This document shows positions 43,420 to 52,012 of a stretch of DNA of 64,000 bases, piece by piece. Position 1 is the first letter of the stretch, and the number at the start of each line of letters is the position of its first letter. The notes under the pieces are model-generated. The model was not told the origin of the DNA. It saw only the letters and a list, made by a program, of their open reading frames with translations, and searched no databases. The DNA comes from Prado023 sp963706875 (GTDB lineage: Bacteria > Actinomycetota > Actinomycetes > S36-B12 > CAIYMF01), in assembly GCA_963706875.1 (NCBI GenBank), contig CAVPNW010000020.1, positions 124,001 through 188,000 on the forward strand. Direction: 5' to 3'. The position numbers and the translations under genes are program-made.

Positions 43420-43877
43420 GGATCGCTCTCGCTGGATGGCTGGCGATCCTGGCCATGGGCGCCGGGCTGCTGACGGCATGCGCGCGGCCGGTCGAGGTCG
43501 ATGTACCCGCCAGCCCCGCACCGCAGGTGGCTGCAGCCTGCGCGACGTTCACCGCTGCCCTGCCCGCCGAGCTCTCGACCGTGGGCGAGCGCCGCGGCGT
43601 CTCGCCCGAGTCGGACCTCACCGCGGCCTACGGTGACCCGCCTGTCGGGGTCCGGTGCGGGGTCCCCGATCCGACCGGACTCACGGCCTCCTCGACACTG
43701 GTCACCGTCGAGGGCATCGACTGGCTGCCCGAGGAGCTCACCGGCGGCTGGCGGATGACCTCCGTGGGCCGCATCGCGAACGTGGAGATCACGGTCCCCA
43801 CCGAGCAGGGTCCGGCGCCGTCGGTGGCCTCAGACCTGGCGCCGACCATCACCGGGACCCTCCCCGAGGCCGGTTGA
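43398..43877 (+). CDS. DUF3515-family lipoprotein
   Basis: Putative lipoprotein of 159 aa. From GTG 43398 it has a lipoprotein signal peptide (RIALAGWLAILAMGAG) and a lipobox LTAC near residue 28. The rest matches actinobacterial DUF3515 proteins in length and position (beside thiL and the Lrp-like gene): ACATFTAALPAELSTV, YGDPPVGVRCGVPDP, VEGIDWLPEELTGGWRMTSV. It overlaps the Lrp-like gene by 22 nt. Function unknown. Confidence 0.8.
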   Translation: MPRGQPLRIALAGWLAILAMGAGLLTACARPVEVDVPASPAPQVAAACATFTAALPAELSTVGERRGVSPESDLTAAYGDPPVGVRCGVPDPTGLTASSTLVTVEGIDWLPEELTGGWRMTSVGRIANVEITVPTEQGPAPSVASDLAPTITGTLPEAG

Positions 43878-43914
43878 GGGGCAGGCGCAACGGCGGACGG
43901 ACCGCTTGCGGGTC

Positions 43915-45606
43915 TCAGATCCCCGTCGTGGTCCGCGGATACATGGCAGTCGGGTCGGTGATGACGTTCACCAGGTACGGCACCCCCGAGGCGTAGGCGC
44001 GATCCAGCGCGGGGCCGATCTGCTCGGGGTCGGTGACCATCTCCCCGGCCCCGCCGAGAGCGCGCACGACCTCGTCGTAGCGCGTCGCCGGCGCCAGCTC
44101 GGTGGCCACGCCGTACCCGTGCAGCATCTGCATCGGACCGCGCTCCAGGCCCCACCCGGAGTTGTTCCCCATGACCATGACCACCGGGAGGTCGTGGCGG
44201 ACCAGGGTGTCGACATCCATCAGGGAGAACCCGGCCGCACCGTCGCCCAGCAGCAAGGTGACCTGCGCGTCCGGACGGGCCACGCGGGCGCCGATCGCGT
44301 AGCCGAGCCCGGTGCCAAGGCAGCCGAACGGACCGGGATCCAGCCAGCAGCCCGGGTGCGCGGGTTCGATGTACTTGCCCGCGAAGGACACGAAGTCCCC
44401 ACCGTCGCCGATGGTGACAGCATCGTCGGCCAGGCGGGGCAGGAGCTCGCCGTAGATCCGGGCCGGATGGATCGGGTCCGACGCGCTGGCCAGGAGCGCA
44501 CCGTCCCGGTCCCGGGCGCCACGGTCGGCGGCGCGCAGCCCCTCGGCCCACTCGGGCGCGGCTGCCGTGCCGGTGGGCGCCAGTCGCTCGGCCAGCCCGC
44601 GCAGCACCAGGGGCAGGTCCCCGCGCACAGCCACCTCGACGGTGCCGGGTCGGCGGTGGTCGGAGGAGTCGGTCAGGTGGATCACCTTGGCCGGGGAGGC
44701 CGCGTTGCCGAAGATGCCGTAGCCGAGGCGGAAGTCCAGGGGGGCGCCGACCACGACCACCACGTCCGCACCCTTGAAGGCCGCCGATCGCGCACGGGTC
44801 ACCAGGCTCGAGTGGCCCGGGGGCAGCAGGCCCCGACCCAGTCCGGTGAGGATCGTCGGCAGGTCGAACTGGGTGACCAGGTCGACGGCATCCTGCTCGG
44901 CGTGCCCGGACCACACGTCGCTGGAGAGCACGACCACCGGTGTCCGGGCCGCGGCCAGGACGCCGGCCGCCCGGTCGAGTGCGCTGGGATCGGGAACCTT
45001 CACCTCCGCAGCGACGGGCTGTGGGGCCGGCGCGGTCGCGCCGAAGTAGAACAGGTCCATCGGCACGTCGAGGAACACCGGTCCGCGGTGCGGGGTGAGC
45101 GCGAGCCGGAACGCCTCGGCGGCGCGGGCCCCGATCGCGGCCGGGTCCTTCAGGGTCCAGGCGGCCTTGGTCACCGGGCCCAGGAGCGCGGGATGGTCGA
45201 ACTCCTGCAACGAACCGGAGCCCCAGCGCGCCTCAGGTGCCCGACCGCCGACCACCACCATCGGGGCACCGTTGAACAGTCCCGTCGCCAGCGCGGAGAC
45301 GGAGTTGGTCACGCCCGGCCCTGCGGTGACCGCGGCGAACCCGGGTGTGCGGTCGAGCCGACCCGTGGCCTCGGCGGCGAACACGGCCGTGGCCTCGTGG
45401 CGCACGTCGACCAGCCGCACGGCGCCATCGCGCTCCGCGGACCTCCGATCGGGTGCGGCATCGAACCCCTGCTTGCCGCCGACCGCGGCGTCGTACAGCG
45501 GGAAGATGTGGGCTCCCGAGAGCGTGAACAGCGTGGTGGCACCGTGGGCGCGCGCCGCGGAGACGATGTGGTGCCCGCCATGGCCGGAGATCTGGGGTTC
45601 GCTCAT
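43915..45606 (-). CDS. Thiamine-diphosphate-dependent enzyme (acetolactate synthase-like)
   Basis: ThDP enzyme of 563 aa in the IlvB/benzoylformate-decarboxylase superfamily. N-terminal Pyr domain with the catalytic Glu in RHEATAVFAAEATGRL and TAGPGVTNSVSALATG; the middle domain; the C-terminal PP domain with the cofactor motif GDGAAGFSLMDVDTLVRHDL ending at MVMGNNSGWG. No small subunit is adjacent, so it is probably not the biosynthetic acetolactate synthase; oxalyl- or 2-hydroxyacyl-CoA lyase-like activity is an alternative. ThiL, which makes its cofactor, is 0.8 kb away. ATG 45606 chosen because upstream sequence is Pro/Gly-rich filler. Confidence 0.8.
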   Translation of the reverse strand: MSEPQISGHGGHHIVSAARAHGATTLFTLSGAHIFPLYDAAVGGKQGFDAAPDRRSAERDGAVRLVDVRHEATAVFAAEATGRLDRTPGFAAVTAGPGVTNSVSALATGLFNGAPMVVVGGRAPEARWGSGSLQEFDHPALLGPVTKAAWTLKDPAAIGARAAEAFRLALTPHRGPVFLDVPMDLFYFGATAPAPQPVAAEVKVPDPSALDRAAGVLAAARTPVVVLSSDVWSGHAEQDAVDLVTQFDLPTILTGLGRGLLPPGHSSLVTRARSAAFKGADVVVVVGAPLDFRLGYGIFGNAASPAKVIHLTDSSDHRRPGTVEVAVRGDLPLVLRGLAERLAPTGTAAAPEWAEGLRAADRGARDRDGALLASASDPIHPARIYGELLPRLADDAVTIGDGGDFVSFAGKYIEPAHPGCWLDPGPFGCLGTGLGYAIGARVARPDAQVTLLLGDGAAGFSLMDVDTLVRHDLPVVMVMGNNSGWGLERGPMQMLHGYGVATELAPATRYDEVVRALGGAGEMVTDPEQIGPALDRAYASGVPYLVNVITDPTAMYPRTTTGI

Positions 45607-45670
45607 GCCTGCGATGCTTCCACCGCAGGAGGGGCCCGCGCCTGCCGGGGACGGCCCCGCGGGCATCCCG

Positions 45671-46264
45671 TCAACCCGTGGGCCGGGGTTCAGCTCCGAT
45701 CCGCCAGACCAGGCCCCAGCCGGTCTCTCCCGGGGCCTGCACCGTCCGCTCCTCACGGCCGACCAGCCGGTACCCGCAGCGCGGGGGGATGGCCGCACTG
45801 CGAGTGTTGGCCCCGTCGTGCCGGATCTCCACGTGGGTGATCCCGGGATGGGCCAGGAGGGCCTGCGTGAGGGCACCGACCACACGCGTCATCAAGCCCC
45901 GGCCCTGGGCATCGGAGCTCAACCAGTACCCGATCTCGATCCCATCGGCCGCATCCGTGCGGTTCGTGTGCGCGCCGGTGCCGCCCACCACCCGGCCGTT
46001 CTCGAAGATCCCCAGCACGAGGTCGCCCCCCGCGAGGCGGTCCCGCTCCCAGTCACTGACCATCCGGGCCCGTTCCTCGTCGGCCATGGGCTCCTGGGCG
46101 ACCCAGGGCAGGAAGGGCCGTAGGTGCTCGACGTTCTCCGCGATCGCCTGCGCCATCGCCGGGACGTCGGACTCCCGCCATGTGCGGACCTCCAGACCGG
46201 GCACGTCGATGTGATCCGGCAGTGGGCTGCGGACCGGCGCCGGGCCGGGGGCGGACTCCGGCAT
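45671..46264 (-). CDS. GNAT-family N-acetyltransferase (RimJ/RimL type)
   Basis: Acetyltransferase of 197 aa of the RimJ/RimL type. Blocks: LEVRTWRESDVPAMAQAI, EIGYWLSSDAQGRGLMTRVV with the acetyl-CoA loop QGRGLM, and NTRSAAIPPRCGYRLVG (usual NxxSxxVxxKxGF, here somewhat altered). The ATG overlaps the ddl stop by one base, so it is translationally coupled to ddl; the substrate is unknown. Confidence 0.85.
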   Translation of the reverse strand: MPESAPGPAPVRSPLPDHIDVPGLEVRTWRESDVPAMAQAIAENVEHLRPFLPWVAQEPMADEERARMVSDWERDRLAGGDLVLGIFENGRVVGGTGAHTNRTDAADGIEIGYWLSSDAQGRGLMTRVVGALTQALLAHPGITHVEIRHDGANTRSAAIPPRCGYRLVGREERTVQAPGETGWGLVWRIGAEPRPTG

Positions 46265-47373
46265 CACCGCAGGCCGGTCCCTCGGCGCAGTGCGTCGGAG
46301 ATCAGGTGGTCGACGAGCTCCGGGTAGGTCATCCCCGACGCCTGCCACATCCGCGGGAACATCGAGATGGACGTGAACCCGGGCATCGTGTTCACCTCGT
46401 TGACGATCGCCCGACCCTCGGGGGTCACGAAGAAGTCCACGCGGGCCAGGCCCTCGCAGGTCAGCGCCTCGAACGCCAGCACTGCCTGCGCCCGGACCGA
46501 CGCCTCGACCTCGGCAGGCAGGTCAGCCGGGACGATCAGGTCCACGGCGTCCTCGAGGTACTTGGCCTCGAAGTCGTAGAAGTCGTGCCCGGGGCGGACG
46601 ACGATCTCCGCGCACACGCTTGCCCGCGCCCCGTCGGAGCCGTCCAGGACGCCGCACTCGATCTCCCGCACCCCGAGGAACCCGGCCTCGACGATGACCC
46701 GCGGGTCGTGCGCCCGGGCGGCCTCGATCGCGGCGGGCAGGTCGGCCGGATCGGTGACCCGCGTGATGCCCACACTCGATCCGGCGCGCGCCGGCTTGAC
46801 GAAGACCGGCATGCCCAGTGCCTCGAGCCTCCCGAGGACGGCCCCCGGATCGGCGCGCCACTGCGAGGCCGTGACCAGCTCGTACGGGCCCACCTCGAGG
46901 CCGGCCGCGAGCAGCACGGCCTTCATGTGCCCCTTGTCCATCGCCGCCGCGGACGCGAACACCCCGGAGCCCACGTACGGGATCCCGGCGAGCTCGAGCA
47001 GGCCCTGGATCGTGCCGTCCTCACCCCAGGGCCCGTGCAGGACCGGGAACACGACGTCCACGTCGTGCAGGAGGCCGACGGCCGCGTCGGCCGGACGGAC
47101 GTCGATCCCGCCGTGCGTGGGGTCACCGGGGAGCACCACGTGCGACCCGGTCGCGTCGACGGCCGGGAGCCGGCCGTCGGTGATCCGCAGCCGCTGCGGC
47201 TCGTCGCGCTCGACGACCCAGCGGCCCTCGGTCGTGATCCCGATGGGGACCACGTCGTAGGCGGTCCGGTCGATCGCGGACAGCACGCTGCCGGCGCTGA
47301 TGCAGGAGATCGCGTGCTCGCTGCTGCGCCCGCCGAAGACCACTGCCACCCGGATCCGCCGCTGCTCATCCAC
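46264..47373 (-). CDS. ddl: D-alanine--D-alanine ligase
   Basis: Ddl makes the D-Ala-D-Ala dipeptide of peptidoglycan. It has 369 aa: RVAVVFGGRSSEHAISCISA at the N-terminus, VVFPVLHGPWGEDGTIQGLL, PVFVKPARAGSSVGITRV, DFYDFEAKYLED and FVTPEGRAIVNEVNTMPGFT (Mg-binding Asn/Glu). Start chosen at GTG 47373; a TANNNT box TAGGGT ends 7 nt upstream, which suggests a leaderless mRNA. It is divergent from the trans-sulfuration gene 42 bp away. Confidence 0.95.
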   Translation of the reverse strand: MDEQRRIRVAVVFGGRSSEHAISCISAGSVLSAIDRTAYDVVPIGITTEGRWVVERDEPQRLRITDGRLPAVDATGSHVVLPGDPTHGGIDVRPADAAVGLLHDVDVVFPVLHGPWGEDGTIQGLLELAGIPYVGSGVFASAAAMDKGHMKAVLLAAGLEVGPYELVTASQWRADPGAVLGRLEALGMPVFVKPARAGSSVGITRVTDPADLPAAIEAARAHDPRVIVEAGFLGVREIECGVLDGSDGARASVCAEIVVRPGHDFYDFEAKYLEDAVDLIVPADLPAEVEASVRAQAVLAFEALTCEGLARVDFFVTPEGRAIVNEVNTMPGFTSISMFPRMWQASGMTYPELVDHLISDALRRGTGLR

Positions 47374-47415
47374 GTCCCCGACCCTAGTGCGAACCAGCCG
47401 GTAGGCTGCGGCGGC
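47374..47415. promoter_or_regulatory. Divergent leaderless promoters of ddl and the trans-sulfuration gene
   Basis: In the 42-bp spacer, TAGGCT (47402-47407, plus) ends 8 nt before the ATG at 47416, and TAGGGT (minus) ends 7 nt before the ddl GTG. Both match the TANNNT -10 seen in leaderless actinobacterial genes, and neither start has a convincing ribosome-binding site. The -35 boxes are weak. Confidence 0.5.
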
Positions 47416-48579
47416 ATGGCCGACGATGAACCCAGCGCTGCCCCGGACCACCTGCCCGCGGGGCTGTCGGCCGCCAGCATCGCCGTCGCCGCCGGCCGTC
47501 CTGCGCGCGACCCGGGGGCCCCGATGAACGCCCCGGCGGTGTTCAGCTCGACCTTCGCCGTCGGCGGACCTGTCTCCTATGCGCGGGTCGGCAACCCGAC
47601 CTGGACCGCGCTCGAGGAGGTACTGGCCGCCCTCGAGGGGCCCGGCTGCCACGCGATCAGCTTCGCCAGCGGGATGGCCGCGATCACGGCCGTGGCCGAC
47701 CTGGTGCCGGTGGGTGCGGTCGTGGTCTCGCAGTCCGTCGCGTACAGCGGCACGCGAACGCAGCTGGCCCGGTGGAACGAGTCGGGCAGGATCGAGCTGC
47801 GCGAGCTCCCGGCACGGACCGAGGAGCTGGTCCGGGCCGCCGCGGGAGCGGCCATGGTCTGGCTGGAGACCCCGACCAACCCGACGCTCGAGGTCGTGGA
47901 CATCGCCGCGGTCGCTGCCGCCGCCCACGCCGCCGGCGCCCTGGTCGTGGTGGACTCGACCTTCGCCACACCCCTGGGCCAGAAGCCGCTGGACCTCGGC
48001 GCCGATGTCGTCGTGCACAGCGCCACGAAGTACCTGGCGGGGCACTCCGACGTGCTGCTCGGCGCGGTGGTCGCCCGCGACCCGGACCTGGTCGAGCGCG
48101 TCACCCGCAACCGGGTCCTCGGCGGCGGCATCCCCGGGCCGATGGAGGCCTGGATCGCCCTGCGCGGGCTGCGCACCTTCCCACTGCGATGGGAGCGCGC
48201 CTGCGCCAACGCCGCGGAGATCGCCCGCCGGTGCACCGAGCACCCGGCCGTCGCGCGGGTGCGCCACCTGAGCCTGCCCGACGATCCCGGGCATGCGCTG
48301 GCCGCCGCGCAGATGACCGCCTTCGGCGCCATCATCAGCCTCGAGCTGCACGGTGGCGCAGAGGCTGCCGATGCAGTGGCCGACGCCACCCGCCTGTGGG
48401 TGCACGCCACCAGCCTGGGGGGCGTCGAGTCCACCCTGGAGCGCCGCCGCCGCTGGCCCGAGGAGAGCCCGCAGGTGCCCGAGGGGCTACTGAGGCTGTC
48501 GGTGGGCATCGAGGACGTGGAGGACCTGTGGGCGGACCTTGCCGCCGCACTCGACTCATTGGCGGCCCCGACCGCCTGA
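47416..48579 (+). CDS. PLP-dependent trans-sulfuration enzyme (cystathionine synthase/lyase family)
   Basis: Cys/Met-metabolism PLP enzyme of 387 aa. The PLP lysine is in VVVHSATKYLAGHSDVLLG; other blocks are SFASGMAAITAVADLV, VWLETPTNPTLEVVDI and LVVVDSTFATPLGQKPLDLG. The C-terminus has the SLGGVESTLERR motif, as in cystathionine gamma-lyase/synthase. Which reaction it carries out (cystathionine gamma-synthase, gamma-lyase or a homologue) cannot be told. Divergent from ddl and convergent with marC. Confidence 0.87.
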   Translation: MADDEPSAAPDHLPAGLSAASIAVAAGRPARDPGAPMNAPAVFSSTFAVGGPVSYARVGNPTWTALEEVLAALEGPGCHAISFASGMAAITAVADLVPVGAVVVSQSVAYSGTRTQLARWNESGRIELRELPARTEELVRAAAGAAMVWLETPTNPTLEVVDIAAVAAAAHAAGALVVVDSTFATPLGQKPLDLGADVVVHSATKYLAGHSDVLLGAVVARDPDLVERVTRNRVLGGGIPGPMEAWIALRGLRTFPLRWERACANAAEIARRCTEHPAVARVRHLSLPDDPGHALAAAQMTAFGAIISLELHGGAEAADAVADATRLWVHATSLGGVESTLERRRRWPEESPQVPEGLLRLSVGIEDVEDLWADLAAALDSLAAPTA

Positions 48580-48585
48580 CCCGGA

Positions 48586-49188
48586 TCAGCCGGCGGCCAC
48601 GAACCCGAGGACGGCGTCGGCCACCAGCTGCACCGCGATGGCCGCCAGGAGCAGCCCGGAGATCCGCGTGAGGATCGTGATGCCGCCCTTGCCCATCACC
48701 CGGGAGACGACGCTCGAGTAGCGCATCGAGGCCCACAGCACGGCATGGACCGCGACGATGGCCACGGCCAGCGCGGCCAGCTCGGGGACCGTGCTGGCAT
48801 CCCGGGCGAACAGGATCGTCGCCACGATCGCCCCCGGGCCGGCCAGCAGCGGCACCCCCAGCGGGACCAGCGCGATGCTCACGTCGGTGTGCGCCTCCGG
48901 CTCGGCCTCCTTGCCCATGAGCAGCTCGAGGGCGACCAGCAGCAGGAGCAGCCCACCGGCCCCCTGCATCGCGGGCAGCGAGATGTGCAGGTAGGACAGC
49001 ACCTTGTCGCCGAGGACCGCGAAGCCGGTGATCACCGCGAACGAGGTCAGCACCGCCGTGCGGGCCAGCCGGGAGACCTCAGGGCGTGTGCGCTCACGGG
49101 TGAGCCCCAGGAAGATCGGAACGATCCCCGGCGGGTCGATGATGACCAGCAGGGTGACGAAGACAGCACCGTAGAACGCGAGATCCAT
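48586..49188 (-). CDS. MarC-family (UPF0056) membrane protein
   Basis: Integral membrane protein of the MarC family, 200 aa with about six hydrophobic segments: MDLAFYGAVFVTLLVIIDPP, PVFL-like IVPIFLGLT, then VLGDKVLSYLHIS and GVPLLAGPGAIVATIL. Family members are often annotated as transporters but the activity is unknown. The ATG at 49188 has no ribosome-binding site; TATGAT (49200-49195) ends 6 nt upstream, so it looks leaderless. Confidence 0.9.
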   Translation of the reverse strand: MDLAFYGAVFVTLLVIIDPPGIVPIFLGLTRERTRPEVSRLARTAVLTSFAVITGFAVLGDKVLSYLHISLPAMQGAGGLLLLLVALELLMGKEAEPEAHTDVSIALVPLGVPLLAGPGAIVATILFARDASTVPELAALAVAIVAVHAVLWASMRYSSVVSRVMGKGGITILTRISGLLLAAIAVQLVADAVLGFVAAG

Positions 49189-49294
49189 CAGCCAATCATA
49201 CGGCACATGCCCCAGTATGACCGAATCTTCTCAAGCCCACGATTAGATTCGCACGCATTCTTCCGTCGATCCGAACTTCTGGCGCACATTTCTC

Positions 49295-50170
49295 CTAGGC
49301 AGCCCCCGTCCCCAGGCGGACCCACAGCGGGGTGGTCACCGACTCGATGGCCGCGCAGGTCACGTTGTGGTCGCGGTCGCGCCAGACCCACTGGGTCATC
49401 ACCAACGGCCCACCGGTGAACCCCACCCGGGAGCACGACTCGGCAGTCTGACGCATGCGTCCGGCGAAGGTGCGGGCGCGCGAGTGCCCCGGCGCCCACA
49501 GCGGCACGTCGAGGGTCATCCCCCCGGTGATCTGTCGCCAGGCCAGCGCATAGGTGTAGATGCCCGACCCGATCCCCCGGTCGGCCGCCGCACGCAGGGC
49601 GCCCCGGATCAGCGCCTGGTTGTTGGCCGTCGTCCGGGACCACCGCCGCTCCGCGCGCGGCTCCACGTCGATCCAGACGAATGGCGACGGGAACTGTGCC
49701 GTCGCCATCGTGTCCAGGGCGAAGGCCGCCTGCGCGTAGCCGACGTTGGCGATCCGGTCGGCGTAGGTGGCGGTTCCGAACGGGCCGGACGCGCCGTGCG
49801 CCGCGCGCTCGGCCGCATTCGGGTAGCTGAGCATCGTGTAGGCGGATGCGTGGACCCCGCGCTGGGCTGCGACCTCCAGGTGCCGGGCCAGGCACGGGTT
49901 GCGGGTGAAGGCCCGCCCGTTGGTCAGCCCGATCACGATGAACTGCGCCTTCGCGGTCGGCAGCGGCAGCCCCTGGGTCCGCCGCCCGGGGACGCCCATC
50001 CCCTTGGGGCAGTTGGGCCACGAGATGTCCGCGCCGCGGACGCCTGCGGCCACAGCGCTGTCCGGCGCGACCGCGGGCTGCGTCAGGTCGTCTGCAGCCA
50101 CCGGGGCGACGGCCCCTACGGCGACCGACATGGACAGGACGAGGCCGGCAAGGGCGCGTCGGGTGATCAC
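49295..50170 (-). CDS. Secreted TIM-barrel-like protein (GH25/DUF1906-like)
   Basis: Secreted protein of 291 aa with an N-terminal signal peptide (LAGLVLSMSVAVGAVAPVAA, cleavage after about residue 26). The mature part begins RGADISWPNCPKG and has alternating strands (FIVIGLTNGRAFTRNPCL, PFVWIDVEPRAE) like the GH25/DUF1906 family of wall-acting or glycosidase-like proteins: a DxSW start, IDVEP where GH25 carries catalytic D/E, and IGSGIYTYALAWRQITGG. Four Cys probably form disulfides. Activity is inferred, not certain. Start GTG 50170; TAGCCT ends 7 nt before it, suggesting a leaderless mRNA. Confidence 0.65.
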   Translation of the reverse strand: MITRRALAGLVLSMSVAVGAVAPVAADDLTQPAVAPDSAVAAGVRGADISWPNCPKGMGVPGRRTQGLPLPTAKAQFIVIGLTNGRAFTRNPCLARHLEVAAQRGVHASAYTMLSYPNAAERAAHGASGPFGTATYADRIANVGYAQAAFALDTMATAQFPSPFVWIDVEPRAERRWSRTTANNQALIRGALRAAADRGIGSGIYTYALAWRQITGGMTLDVPLWAPGHSRARTFAGRMRQTAESCSRVGFTGGPLVMTQWVWRDRDHNVTCAAIESVTTPLWVRLGTGAA

Positions 50171-50184
50171 GCGCCGAAGGCTAC

Positions 50185-51192
50185 CTACTCAGCACCCATC
50201 TCCGGCTTCGTGACGCGACCCATGAGTGCACCGAGCATGTCCGCGGCGGCCATCTCGTGGTGCACCACCTGGACGACCTGCTCGGTGATCGGCATCTCGA
50301 CCCCGTGCGAGCGGCCCAGCTCGAGGATCGGCAGGCAGGACTTGACGCCCTCACAGGTCTGCTTGGTGACCGCGATCGTCTCCTCGACGGTCAGGCCCTT
50401 GCCCAGGTTCTCGCCGAAGGTCCGGTTGCGCGACAGCGGCGAGGAGCACGTGGCGATCAGGTCGCCCATGCCGGCCAGGCCCAGGAACGTCATCGGGTTG
50501 GCCCCCAGCGCCACGCCCAGGCGGGACATCTCGGCCAGCCCACGGGTGATCAGCGAGGCCTGCGAGTTCGCGCCGTAGCCGAGCCCGACGGCCATGCCGT
50601 TGGCCAGGGCGATGACGTTCTTGACCGAGCCGCCGATCTCCGCGCCGACGACGTCGGTGGTCCAGTAGGGCCGGAAGTAGTTGGTGGTGCACGCATCCTG
50701 CAGCCGGCGCGCGGAGGCCTCATCCGGGCAGGCGACCGTCGTGGCCGCCGGCGCGCGCTGGGCGATCTCACGGGCCAGGTTCGGTCCGGACACGACCGCG
50801 ACCCGCTCCGGTGGGATGCCGCCGTCCTGCGCGATGACCTCGCTCATCCGGCGCATGGTCCCCAGCTCGATGCCCTTCATCAGCGACACGACCACGGCGT
50901 CGGGCTCCATCAGGTCACGCCAGGCCTGCAGGTTCATCGCCAGGGTCTGGGCCGGGATGGCCAGGATCACCAGGGAGGCCCCGGCCAGGGCCTCGGCGGG
51001 ATCCCCTGTGGCCCGCATCTGCTCGGGCAGGGCGATGCCCGGGTGGAACATCTCGTTGGTGTGCGTGGTGTTGATCGACTCCTCGACCTCGGGCTCGCGG
51101 GCCCACATCACGACATCACCCCCGGCGTCGCACAGCACCATCCCGAACCCGGTGCCCCAGGACCCTGCACCCATCACCGCAACGCGAGCCAT
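50185..51192 (-). CDS. gpsA: Glycerol-3-phosphate dehydrogenase (NAD(P)+)
   Basis: GpsA makes sn-glycerol 3-phosphate for phospholipids; 335 aa. The Rossmann motif VAVMGAGSWGTGFGMVL is N-terminal; VSLMKGIELGTMRRM, SGPNLAREIAQ, GAEIGGSVKNVIALANG and GLAGMGDLIATC follow, the last with catalytic-site residues. The ATG overlaps the plsC stop by one base. plsC-gpsA is a lipid-synthesis pair. Confidence 0.96.
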   Translation of the reverse strand: MARVAVMGAGSWGTGFGMVLCDAGGDVVMWAREPEVEESINTTHTNEMFHPGIALPEQMRATGDPAEALAGASLVILAIPAQTLAMNLQAWRDLMEPDAVVVSLMKGIELGTMRRMSEVIAQDGGIPPERVAVVSGPNLAREIAQRAPAATTVACPDEASARRLQDACTTNYFRPYWTTDVVGAEIGGSVKNVIALANGMAVGLGYGANSQASLITRGLAEMSRLGVALGANPMTFLGLAGMGDLIATCSSPLSRNRTFGENLGKGLTVEETIAVTKQTCEGVKSCLPILELGRSHGVEMPITEQVVQVVHHEMAAADMLGALMGRVTKPEMGAE

Positions 51193-51947
51193 CAGTTCTC
51201 CTCCTTGGTCTGATCTGCGACTCGCAGCTTCTGCTGGGCCGCCCAATCGAGTCGTTGTGCCGGGGCCTTCTCGCCGCGGATCTCCTCCAGCAGGCCGGTG
51301 ATGGCATCCATCAGCCGGTCTGTCCCCTTCTCGAGCAGCGCCTTGGTGATGCGCCGACCGCGGAGGTCCTCGATGTCCAGCGGCGGACCTGCTGTGACGT
51401 GCATCGTCTTCGGGGGCAGGACGTTCATCTGCGTGGTGTACGGGGGCATGATCTCGTTGGCCCCCCACTGCGCGATGGGGATCAGCGGTGCGCCGGTCTC
51501 CAGGGCCACCCGCAGCGCGCCGGTCTTGCCCGACATCGGCCACGTGCCCGGGTCCCGGGTGATGGTGCCCTCCGGGTACATGACCAGGCACTCGCCACTG
51601 GTCACTGCAGCCTCGGCCGCGGCCAGGGCCTTGTGCGGGTCCTTGTCCCGCGAGACCGGGATCTGCCCGGCGCCGCGGATCAGCTGGCCGGCCAGCGGGA
51701 TCTCGAAGACCGACTGCTTGCCCATGAACCGGGGGGGCCGACCGTTGTCGTGCAGGAAGTGGGCCATGATCAGCGGATCGAGGAACGAGATGTGGTTGGG
51801 CGCGACCACGATGCCCTCGCCGTGCCTGCCCAGGTTCTCCGTGCCCCGCCAGTCACGTCGGGTCAGGGCCATGAAGGGCGGCCACAGGATGACCTCGGCA
51901 ACCCGGTAGGAGACGCCGAGGTTCATGAAGAGCGTCTTCGTGCCCAC
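51192..51947 (-). CDS. plsC: 1-acyl-sn-glycerol-3-phosphate acyltransferase
   Basis: PlsC-type acyltransferase, 251 aa from GTG 51947 (GAGAGG site). Catalytic block NHISFLD (NHxxxxD), substrate block YPEGTITRD (EGT) and PLIPIAQWGANEIMPP. Converts lysophosphatidate to phosphatidate; cotranscribed with gpsA. The cofC gene that often follows plsC in actinobacteria is not present here. Confidence 0.93.
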   Translation of the reverse strand: MGTKTLFMNLGVSYRVAEVILWPPFMALTRRDWRGTENLGRHGEGIVVAPNHISFLDPLIMAHFLHDNGRPPRFMGKQSVFEIPLAGQLIRGAGQIPVSRDKDPHKALAAAEAAVTSGECLVMYPEGTITRDPGTWPMSGKTGALRVALETGAPLIPIAQWGANEIMPPYTTQMNVLPPKTMHVTAGPPLDIEDLRGRRITKALLEKGTDRLMDAITGLLEEIRGEKAPAQRLDWAAQQKLRVADQTKEEN

Positions 51948-52012
51948 CGTCCACCTCTCGCCGACCCGTCGCAGGCCGCCACCGTATACCGCACGGGGGC
52001 CCGGGTGCCGGA

